Shown here piece by piece: positions 1-5,466 of a stretch of DNA of 5,466 nt; the stretch's first letter is position 1, and each line of letters starts with the position of its first letter. Under the pieces are notes generated by a model that made no database searches, was not told where the DNA came from, and was given only the letters and a program-made list of their open reading frames with translations. This stretch comes from Hyphomicrobiales bacterium (GTDB taxonomy: Bacteria; Pseudomonadota; Alphaproteobacteria; Rhizobiales; Aestuariivirgaceae), in contig JALSNA010000039.1 in the NCBI GenBank assembly GCA_026987255.1, forward strand, positions 1-5,466, written 5' to 3'. The translations under genes were made by a program, and so were the position numbers.

Positions 1-93
1 ATGGCACTATCTTACTCCACTTTCATTTTCAAAACATTAGCATATCGTATGATTTCGATTAGTTTTTCGTCCTGAACTAGGCTACCTTAGTAG

Positions 94-441
94 TTACTCA
101 TAATCAAAGTTATCAAGCCAAACAGATGTAATAATTTTAACGATGGAACGGCGAGTAATCTCATCACAGAGAGTCGCAACGATGTACACCAACATCATTA
201 CTGCCAACCTGGGACGGAAATCCCGTATATCGAATGGATCAATGATCTGAACTACCTGCTCCCCTCGTTCATCGAATTCGATGAGATTATTCAATTTCAC
301 AGCATCTTGACCAATAGCGATAATCTTCTTTCCTTCTGGATGGTGAGCAACCCGCGGCAAAACATTTTTTGACAAATCCCAGTCAGGAATTTGAACAGAT
401 ATGTTATTGCTGGAAATACTCACTGATACAGAGAGGTTCAT
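94..441 (-). CDS. Small hypothetical protein, 115 aa, next to the IS left end
   Basis: I do not recognise this protein. It has 115 residues from an ATG at 441 to a TAA at 94-96. The N-terminal third is rich in alternating Ser/Val/Ile (residues 3-18), as expected of beta strands. A stretch 'KKIIAIGQDAVKL' (38-50) follows, then acidic and hydrophobic segments. Residues 79-92 (LAVMMLVYIVATLC) are a hydrophobic helix, too short and too closely flanked by charge to call a membrane anchor. The IIAIGQDA stretch loosely recalls the 'IxAVGxEA' turn of MreB/actin-like proteins, but the protein is far too short and I make no such assignment. I chose this start because the same frame stays open upstream to 654 only by running antisense through the IS. 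A weak purine stretch (AGAAAG) lies about 8 bases upstream. Only 38 bp of native DNA remain between the start and the IS end, so the original promoter or a longer N-terminus may be lost. Confidence 0.6.
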   Translation of the reverse strand: MNLSVSVSISSNNISVQIPDWDLSKNVLPRVAHHPEGKKIIAIGQDAVKLNNLIEFDERGEQVVQIIDPFDIRDFRPRLAVMMLVYIVATLCDEITRRSIVKIITSVWLDNFDYE

Positions 442-479
442 CGAGACTTTCTGACAAAAATTCGAGCGCTGTGAGAAAA

Positions 480-506
480 GGTATCGCTGCAGTTGAGCGT
501 GGAGTA
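480..506 (+). repeat. IS1-like terminal inverted repeat, left end
   Basis: The left end starts GGTATCGCTGCAGTTGAGCG and continues to the shared inner block CGTGGAG at 498-504. It matches the reverse complement of 1699-1725 at 20 of 27 positions without gaps. The shared blocks are GGTA (tip), CTGCA and CGTGGAG. Bases immediately outside (AAAA) do not match the outside of the other end, which fixes the boundary at 480. This is the expected transposase binding and cleavage end. Confidence 0.85.
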
Positions 507-528
507 GAGGAAGAACCTTGAAAAAAGA

Positions 529-549
529 GGGATTCATGGGCATAATCCC
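529..549 (+). other. Small hairpin in the transposase leader
   Basis: GGGATT (529-534) and AATCCC (544-549) form a perfect 6-bp inverted repeat with a 9-base loop. The 3' arm ends 14 bases before the transposase Shine-Dalgarno sequence. In several IS elements a leader hairpin limits translation from transcripts that enter from outside. Whether this one does so is inference, because the stem is short and does not cover the ribosome binding site directly. Confidence 0.35.
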
Positions 550-563
550 GGGTTGAAAAGACC

Positions 564-571
564 AAGGGAGG
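564..571 (+). promoter_or_regulatory. Strong Shine-Dalgarno sequence of the transposase
   Basis: AAGGGAGG ends six bases before the ATG at 578, which is near ideal spacing. It decides the transposase start and is by far the best ribosome binding site in the window. Neither the DUF3800 remnant nor mfd has anything comparable. Confidence 0.8.
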
Positions 572-577
572 TAGCCC

Positions 578-1696
578 ATGAACCCTGAAACAGTATTTTG
601 CCCCAATCTTGAATGTCCTGCAAGAGGACAGGTTGGCAAAGGCAACATAGGCATCCATAGTCATCAAGAAGGGCGCTACATCTGCCATGAATGTGGACAG
701 ACCTTTAGCGCCAGTAAAGGGACGATCTTCTACCGGCTGCGCACCGACCCGAAGTTGGTGATGATCGTGCTGGTGCTCATCGCCAACGGATGTCCCATCC
801 CGGCTATAGTGAAGGCCTTTGGTTTTGATGAACGGACGGTCAAGGCCTGGTGGCAGCGGGCGGGCGCACACGCCCAACAAGTGCACGAGCACGTGATTGG
901 CGGCAGTCAGTTGGCGTTAGGCCAGGTGCAGGCAGATGAGATCAAAGTCAAGACCTTTGGCCAAACGTTGTGGATGGCCTTTGCCATGATGGTTAGCACC
1001 CGGCTATGGTTGGGTGGCGCTGTCAGCCCCCGCCGGGACCAGGCCTTGATTGACCAAATCGCAGCCCAGGTGCGTCAAATCGCTCGATTTGGCCCCTTGT
1101 TGGTGGCAGTTGACGGTCTTGTCAGCTATATCTCAGCCTTTCGCAAGGCATTTCGGACATCCATCAAGACGAAACGAGGACCGGGCCGGCCCGCTTTATT
1201 CCCCTGGCCCGAACTGGTCATTGTGCAGGTGGTCAAACAGCGCCGGGGCAACCGCAGGACGATTGAGCGGCGGATCGTGCAAGGCAGCCAACGTCTCTTG
1301 CAGAGACTGTTGCAACAGAGCCAGCGAGGCGGCGTTATCAATACGGCGTTCATCGAGCGCCTCAACGCCACTTTCCGCCAGCGCATCCCCTGGCTGACTC
1401 GGCGCACTCGCACCCTGGCTCAACAATCCCAGACCTTGACTGCGGCCATGTATATCGTTGGCGCACTCTACAACTTTTGCGACTATCATCACAGTCTGCG
1501 CATCAAGCTCTATACGGGCCGACGCAGTTTCAAATGGGTCCACCGCACGCCGGCCATGGCCGCCGGGGTGACAGACCATCGCTGGTCCTATGAAGAACTG
1601 TTCTCTTTTAAGGTGCCGCCTCCTCGCTGGACGCCACCCAAAAAGCGAGGGCGTCCCTCCAAGGAGACCCTCAAACTCATTGAAAAATGGACCTGA
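578..1696 (+). CDS. IS1-like DDE transposase, full length, 372 aa
   Basis: This enzyme would cut and join the ends of its own IS (480-1725). The N-terminus has a zinc ribbon with Cys8/Cys13 and Cys36/Cys39. A helix-turn-helix-like segment follows at about 70-95 (GCPIPAIVKAFGFDERTVKAWW), as in other IS1-group transposases that bind their terminal repeats. The likely catalytic triad is Asp120 (QADEIKVK), Asp179 (LLVAVDG) and Glu260 in NTAFIERLNATFRQR. That last block, followed by LTRRTRTL, is close to the IS1 pattern of Glu-Arg-Asn with Arg and Lys residues after it. The C-terminal tail KKRGRPSK (355-362), and a second GRP motif in RGPGRP (200-205), look like AT-hook or basic DNA-contacting motifs. 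The start is fixed by the strong ribosome binding site. There is no internal stop or frameshift, unlike the two-ORF InsA/InsB arrangement of classical IS1. The stop lies 29 bp inside the right end of the element. The IS1 group is the best fit, and the related IS1595 group is the main alternative. Confidence 0.88.
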   Translation: MNPETVFCPNLECPARGQVGKGNIGIHSHQEGRYICHECGQTFSASKGTIFYRLRTDPKLVMIVLVLIANGCPIPAIVKAFGFDERTVKAWWQRAGAHAQQVHEHVIGGSQLALGQVQADEIKVKTFGQTLWMAFAMMVSTRLWLGGAVSPRRDQALIDQIAAQVRQIARFGPLLVAVDGLVSYISAFRKAFRTSIKTKRGPGRPALFPWPELVIVQVVKQRRGNRRTIERRIVQGSQRLLQRLLQQSQRGGVINTAFIERLNATFRQRIPWLTRRTRTLAQQSQTLTAAMYIVGALYNFCDYHHSLRIKLYTGRRSFKWVHRTPAMAAGVTDHRWSYEELFSFKVPPPRWTPPKKRGRPSKETLKLIEKWT

Positions 1697-1698
1697 AT

Positions 1699-1725
1699 TG
1701 CTCCACGATTAAATGCAGTCTTACC
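1699..1725 (-). repeat. IS1-like terminal inverted repeat, right end
   Basis: Read on the minus strand this end begins GGTAAGACTGCATTTAATCG and matches the left end at 20 of 27 positions. It begins two bases after the transposase stop codon. It contains the ATG at 1713 that opens the reading frame of the downstream DUF3800 remnant, so the IS supplies the first possible codons of that ORF (MQSYR). Confidence 0.85.
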
Positions 1726-2390
1726 GTATGGTGATGCAATATCGAACGAAAGAGCTTTATCGCTTACAACGCGCTGACAATCGGCAATACAAACAAACAA
1801 AAAAGAATTTTCGAAAGACATATCCTTACATTCATCTAACCCGTGAAGAACGTTACGAAATCATCAAAAAGATTGCCGAAGTCGTGTCGCAATGGCGATT
1901 TGCACGAGTTTTTGCAGAATGCGTGGATAAAGTTCACTTTGATCCAGCAAGACGCTTACGGACAGTTGATGAACAAGCGTTCGAGCAGGTCGTGTCTCGT
2001 TTCGAACATTTTCTGCATGCCATTTCGACTCCTGACAACAAAATTTACGGGCTTTTGATCCACGACAACAATGAAACTGTCGCCCGCAGACATACTGTAT
2101 TGATGAAACGATTTCATCAAAGAGGAACGCTGTGGACCGACGTCAATCACATCATCGAGACGCCGCTTTTTGTTGATAGCGAGCTAACGAGTATGGTGCA
2201 AATTGCAGATATGGTAGCGTATGCTTTGCGTAGATATTTGGAAAATGGAGAAAGTGGATTATTCGATTTGATTTTTACCAGAGCTGATAAAAGACAGGGC
2301 GCCGTTGTGGGCGTCAGGCATTTTACTCACAACCAATGCAGATGTCAGATTTGTGAGGCTCATCGCACCAACAAAGAAAAGTTGGTTTAG
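1713..2390 (+). CDS. DUF3800-family protein, N-terminally truncated by the IS
   Basis: This open frame of 225 codons carries the middle and C-terminal signature of DUF3800 proteins, which are predicted to have an RNase H-like fold and whose role is not settled. Visible blocks are YIHLTREERYEII (39-51), VDEQAFEQVVSRFE (85-98), GLLIHDNNE (113-121), IIETPLFVDS (147-156), TSMVQIADMVAYALRRYLENGE (159-180), and a Cys-rich tail CRCQICEAHR (209-218) that could bind a metal. The first conserved element of the family, a short N-terminal 'DESG' strand and the residues after it, is absent. The frame instead begins inside the IS right repeat, and native sequence starts at 1726 (codon 5/6). No ribosome binding site precedes the ATGs at 1713, 1728 or 1734. 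The product is therefore probably non-functional or translated only weakly. No such N-terminus is found left of the IS on the plus strand. The sequence is clearly AT-richer than mfd, which fits acquired DNA. It ends exactly where mfd begins. Confidence 0.8.
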   Translation: MQSYRMVMQYRTKELYRLQRADNRQYKQTKKNFRKTYPYIHLTREERYEIIKKIAEVVSQWRFARVFAECVDKVHFDPARRLRTVDEQAFEQVVSRFEHFLHAISTPDNKIYGLLIHDNNETVARRHTVLMKRFHQRGTLWTDVNHIIETPLFVDSELTSMVQIADMVAYALRRYLENGESGLFDLIFTRADKRQGAVVGVRHFTHNQCRCQICEAHRTNKEKLV

Positions 2391-5300
2391 ATGCCCGCCA
2401 TCGCCATGACCACCATAAACGCCACCACGCCTCCCACGGCCCGGCTGCACCTGCAAGGGCTGATCGATTATCTGCGGCGGCTGGATACATTCCGGCAGAT
2501 GACCGCGGGCCTGGCCGCGGGCGAGACGCCCGCCCATCCCCTGGGGATCATCGCCTCGGCCCGCAGTTATGCGGCCGCGGGGATCATCGCCGAGCTGCAA
2601 CGCCCGGCCCTGCTGCTGACCGCTCGCGCCGAGACCGCAACGCTGATGGCCGACCAGTTGCGGGCCTGGTTGGGAGAAGAACAGGCCCGGGTCTTCCGCT
2701 ACGCGGACCCGGACGCGTTGCCTTTCGAGCGCATCCCCTGGGCGCGGGAGACGCGTCAGGCGCGGCTGGCCGGGCTCACTGCGCTGGCCCGCTGGGGACG
2801 CCCGGGCGCGGACAAACGCCCGCCCGTGGTGGTGGTCTCGGTGCGGGCGCTGATGCAATTGACCGCGCCCCCCGCTCTGTTCAAACAGGCGCTGCATGCG
2901 CTGCGACGGGGCGATGTGATGGACCTGCGGGCGCTGCAAATGCGCTGGCTGACCGCTGGCTACGAGCACGTCGCTGTGGTGGAAGCGCCGGGCCAGTTCA
3001 GCCGCCGCGGGGGCATCCTCGATATCTGGCCGCCCAACCAGCCCTGGCCCGTGCGCATCGAGCTGTGGGGGGACGAGCTGGATAGCCTGCGCTACTTCGA
3101 TCCCGCCACCCAGCGCACCCTCAGTAATCATCGCATCGATAAACTGCTGGTGGGCCCGGCCAGCGAGGCCCTGCTCACCAACGGCCCGGACGCGGCCGCG
3201 CGCCTGCATCAGCTCGACTTCTCGGGCTGCCACCCGCCCGCGCAATTGCAATACGAACAGGACATCGATCGTCTGGCGGAAGGGAGTGCGTTCCGGGGCG
3301 TCGAGCTTTACATCCCCTACCTCTACCAACAGCCCGCCACCCTGGTGGATTATCTGCCAGCGAAATCGCTGATATTCATCGACGCCGCCGCGGACGCCGC
3401 CGCAGTGGCCCTGGATCTGGAAGGCCAGGCCGGGCAGGTGGCGAAAAATCTGATGAAAAGCGGCGAATTGCCGCCCGACTTTGCGTCCAGTCTGGCCCCG
3501 TGGGAAGACCTGGCCGCGTCCATCCAGGCCCGGGGCCCTATCGTGCTGGGGCAGGGCAAGCTGGATGGGCGCAGCACCGCGGTGGGATCGCCCCTGGGCC
3601 GCCTCTTCCACCCCGGCCCCCGCTGGGGCGGGCAATTGCGCAAGGTCATCGAACAGGCGGCGCGGCTGCGCAAAATGGACCGGGTGGTGATGGTCACCCG
3701 CCAGGCCCCGCGGCTGGCCGACCTCTTTTTCGAAGAAGAGCTGCCGGTGAGCGTGCAATCGGGCCTGGAAACGCCGCCGCCCCCGCGCAGCATCACCCTC
3801 ATCCAGGGCATGTTCGACGAAGGCTGGCGGCTTTCCACCGACGCCGAGAGCCTGCATTTTCTCACCGACGCCGAGATCTTCGGCTGGGGCAAGGCCCGGC
3901 GCCGTCGCAGCCGCCAGCCCCGCAGCGCCGCGCCCGAATCCTTCTTCGCCGACATCCAGCCCGGGGATTATGTGGTGCACATGGAGCATGGCGTGGGCCG
4001 TTTCAAGGGTCTGGTCAAGGTGGATCTGGACGGCGTGGCCCGCGACTACCTGCTCATCGAATATGCTCGCAACGACAAACTTTACGTGCCCGTGCATCAG
4101 GCCGACCGCCTGGCCCGTTATGTGGGCCCCGGCAGCGACTCGCCTCCGCTCAACCGTCTGGGCACAGCCGATTGGGAGATGGCCAAGCGGCGCACGCGCA
4201 AGGCCGTGGCCGCCATCGCCCAGGATTTGCTGCAACTCTACGCCCAGCGCGAGACCCTGCCCGGCCACGCGTTCAGTCCCGATAGCGAATGGCAGCAGGA
4301 GCTGGAGGCCTCCTTCCCCTACATCGAGACCGACGACCAGTTGGTGGCCATCGAGGCCGTGAAGCAGGACATGGAAAAGCCCCAGCCCATGGATCGGCTC
4401 ATCTGCGGCGATGTGGGTTACGGCAAGACCGAGGTGGCGCTGCGGGCCGCATTCAAGGCCATCATGGATGGGAAACAGGTGGCGGTGCTGGTGCCCACCA
4501 CGGTGCTGGCCCAGCAGCATTTCAAGACCTTCAGCCGCCGTCTCGCCGCGTTCCCGGTGGAAGTGGCCATGCTCTCCCGCTTTCGCACCCGCAAACAGCA
4601 GCAAGAGACCATCGCCGGTCTGGCCCAGGGCTCGGTGGATATCGTCATCGGCACCCACCGTCTGCTCTCAAAGGATGTCGAATTCAAGAACCTGGGCCTG
4701 CTCATCGTGGATGAGGAGCAGCGTTTTGGCGTGCGCCACAAGGAACGCATCAAGCAACTCCGCTCCCAGGTGGATGTGCTCACCCTCACCGCCACGCCCA
4801 TCCCCCGCACCCTCTACATGAGCCTCACCGGCGTGCGCGACCTCAGCACCATCGAGACCCCGCCCATCGAGCGCCAGGCGATTCAGACCCAGGTGGGTTT
4901 TTACGACGAAACCCTGATCCGCAACGCCATCCTGCGGGAGATGGACCGGGGCGGGCAGGTGTTTTTTGTGCACAACCGGGTGCGGGGCATCGAGCAGATG
5001 GCCAACAAGCTGCGCAAGCTGATCCCCGAGGCCCGCATCGCGGTGGGCCACGGGCAGATGCCCGAGCGGGAGCTGGAGCGGGTGATGCTGGCCTTCGCCG
5101 AAGGCGAATACGACGTGCTGGTGAGCACCACCATCATCGAAAGCGGCATCGATATCCCCAACGCCAACACCATCATCATCAACCGGGCGGATAAATTCGG
5201 CCTGGCCCAGCTTTATCAGTTGCGGGGCCGGGTGGGGCGCAGCGCGGTGCGGGCCTACGCCTATCTGCTCTACGACAAGCACAAGCCCCTTTCTCCCGAA

Positions 5301-5466
5301 TCCCGCCGCCGTCTGGAGGCCATCCAGGAGGCCAGCGATCTGGGTTCGGGCTTCCGCATCGCCATGCGGGATCTGGAGATCCGGGGCGCGGGCGAGCTGC
5401 TGGGTGCCCGCCAGCATGGGCACATCGCGGCGGTGGGCTTCGATATGTATGTGCGGCTGCTGGCCC
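2391..5466 (+). CDS. mfd: Transcription-repair coupling factor Mfd, 3' end outside the window
   Basis: Mfd is an ATP-driven DNA translocase that pushes RNA polymerase stalled at lesions off DNA and recruits UvrA for nucleotide excision repair. The 1025 codons seen cover most of the family's usual 1100-1200. Domains in order are: an N-terminal UvrB-like region (about 20-260) with [16 protein letters not shown] and RRGGILDIW (205-213); the CarD-like RNA polymerase interaction domain with [17 protein letters not shown] (525-541); a RecG-like motor with Walker A GDVGYGKT (673-680, Lys679), DEEQ box (774-777), TATPIPRT (800-807) and QLRGRVGR (943-950); and the start of the TRG motif, [21 protein letters not shown] (from 985). 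The C-terminal UvrA-masking domain is cut off by the window edge. I chose the ATG at 2391. The in-frame ATG at 2406 (codon 6) is an equal alternative, and neither has a good ribosome binding site (only AAAGAAAAG upstream). The gene is very GC-rich with strong GC bias at third positions. It follows the DUF3800 stop with no gap, so its promoter must lie inside the DUF3800 remnant or further upstream. Confidence 0.96.
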   Translation, partial: MPAIAMTTINATTPPTARLHLQGLIDYLRRLDTFRQMTAGLAAGETPAHPLGIIASARSYAAAGIIAELQRPALLLTARAETATLMADQLRAWLGEEQARVFRYADPDALPFERIPWARETRQARLAGLTALARWGRPGADKRPPVVVVSVRALMQLTAPPALFKQALHALRRGDVMDLRALQMRWLTAGYEHVAVVEAPGQFSRRGGILDIWPPNQPWPVRIELWGDELDSLRYFDPATQRTLSNHRIDKLLVGPASEALLTNGPDAAARLHQLDFSGCHPPAQLQYEQDIDRLAEGSAFRGVELYIPYLYQQPATLVDYLPAKSLIFIDAAADAAAVALDLEGQAGQVAKNLMKSGELPPDFASSLAPWEDLAASIQARGPIVLGQGKLDGRSTAVGSPLGRLFHPGPRWGGQLRKVIEQAARLRKMDRVVMVTRQAPRLADLFFEEELPVSVQSGLETPPPPRSITLIQGMFDEGWRLSTDAESLHFLTDAEIFGWGKARRRRSRQPRSAAPESFFADIQPGDYVVHMEHGVGRFKGLVKVDLDGVARDYLLIEYARNDKLYVPVHQADRLARYVGPGSDSPPLNRLGTADWEMAKRRTRKAVAAIAQDLLQLYAQRETLPGHAFSPDSEWQQELEASFPYIETDDQLVAIEAVKQDMEKPQPMDRLICGDVGYGKTEVALRAAFKAIMDGKQVAVLVPTTVLAQQHFKTFSRRLAAFPVEVAMLSRFRTRKQQQETIAGLAQGSVDIVIGTHRLLSKDVEFKNLGLLIVDEEQRFGVRHKERIKQLRSQVDVLTLTATPIPRTLYMSLTGVRDLSTIETPPIERQAIQTQVGFYDETLIRNAILREMDRGGQVFFVHNRVRGIEQMANKLRKLIPEARIAVGHGQMPERELERVMLAFAEGEYDVLVSTTIIESGIDIPNANTIIINRADKFGLAQLYQLRGRVGRSAVRAYAYLLYDKHKPLSPESRRRLEAIQEASDLGSGFRIAMRDLEIRGAGELLGARQHGHIAAVGFDMYVRLLA

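Larger units (their letters stand above)
480..1725 (+). mobile_element. IS1-like insertion sequence, about 1.25 kb, single ORF
   Basis: The ends are set by imperfect inverted repeats starting GGTA at both tips (480-506 and 1699-1725, 20 of 27 positions identical). They enclose one intact DDE transposase gene. The GGT-A---CTGC beginning resembles the known IS1 family end (GGTGATGCTGCC), and the transposase has IS1-type features, so the family call rests on two independent signs. Classical IS1 is about 770 bp and makes its transposase by a frameshift between two ORFs. This element is longer and has one continuous reading frame, as some other IS1-family members do. The flanking 8-9 bases differ (GTGAGAAAA on the left, GTATGGTGA on the right), so no target-site duplication is visible. 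The element is probably intact and capable of movement, but its flanks have been rearranged since insertion or come from different loci. Confidence 0.85.

Noticed and set aside
1..20. Possible GTG start with a GGAG ribosome binding site on the minus strand, leading out of the window at position 7
   Set aside because: The spacing is plausible, but only two codons are inside the window, so nothing about a gene can be supported.
77..93. Imperfect hairpin (ACTAGG / CCTTAGT) just after the stop of the minus-strand gene
   Set aside because: It has only six pairs with a bulge, and on the minus strand it is followed by an A-run rather than a T-run, so it does not support a terminator call.
438..521. 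Plus-strand open stretch (SSRLSDKNSS...) crossing the IS left junction as a possible DUF3800 N-terminus
   Set aside because: It lacks the DESG motif, is opposite the 5' end and upstream region of the minus-strand gene, and half of it is IS end sequence.
1715..1750. Hybrid promoter at the IS right end (outward -35 in the repeat with a -10 in the flank)
   Set aside because: The best pair (TTACCG and TATCGA) matches the consensus poorly and has a 13-base spacer, too short for a normal sigma-70 type promoter.
2259..4658. Very long open frame on the minus strand opposite mfd (about 800 codons)
   Set aside because: It is antisense to clearly recognised Mfd motifs. Its product is a His/Gly/Arg/Ala-rich low-complexity sequence typical of the opposite frame of a high-GC gene with strong third-position bias.
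3500..4714. Several plus-strand open frames in other phases within mfd
   Set aside because: They are rich in Pro, Arg, Gly and Ala, have no domain signs, and overlap a complete, conserved Mfd reading frame.
4668..5423. Open frame of 251 codons on the minus strand opposite the Mfd motor domain
   Set aside because: It mirrors the conserved helicase motifs and has no recognisable features of its own.

Overview
The window looks like part of a GC-rich bacterial chromosome into which AT-richer accessory DNA has entered. The only housekeeping gene is mfd, the transcription-repair coupling factor. Its N-terminal half, together with the single-ORF IS1-like element and the DUF3800-type neighbour, reads like a Chloroflexota (Anaerolineae-type) genome. 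That lineage call is inferred from general resemblance and was not tested.

Layout. (1) Positions 1-479 are AT-rich. They hold one small unrecognised gene on the minus strand (94-441) and no convincing feature in 1-93. (2) Positions 480-1725 are an IS1-like insertion sequence, with its ends defined here by imperfect 27-bp terminal inverted repeats (20 of 27 positions identical). It carries one uninterrupted 372-residue DDE transposase with an N-terminal zinc ribbon. The transposase has a strong Shine-Dalgarno sequence and a small hairpin just upstream of it. (3) Positions 1726-2390 are the remainder of a DUF3800-family gene. The conserved middle and C-terminal parts are present, but the N-terminal part is missing at the IS boundary. 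The first available ATG lies inside the IS right end. (4) Positions 2391-5466 are mfd, starting directly after the DUF3800 stop codon and running off the window after 1025 codons. It has all the expected motifs: UvrB-like region, CarD-like RNA polymerase interaction domain, RecG-like helicase motor and TRG motif. About 130-170 C-terminal residues lie outside the window.

How the parts relate. Transposase, DUF3800 remnant and mfd are all on the plus strand with very short gaps (16 bp and 0 bp). Transcripts from the IS could therefore read through into mfd. The IS has no recognisable target-site duplication, and its two flanks appear to belong to unrelated genes. The simplest reading is that a deletion or recombination at the IS removed the DUF3800 5' end together with whatever lay between. 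I see no CRISPR array, tRNA, rRNA or clearly novel multi-gene system. The points of most interest are the IS-made gene truncation and its position directly in front of a DNA-repair gene.
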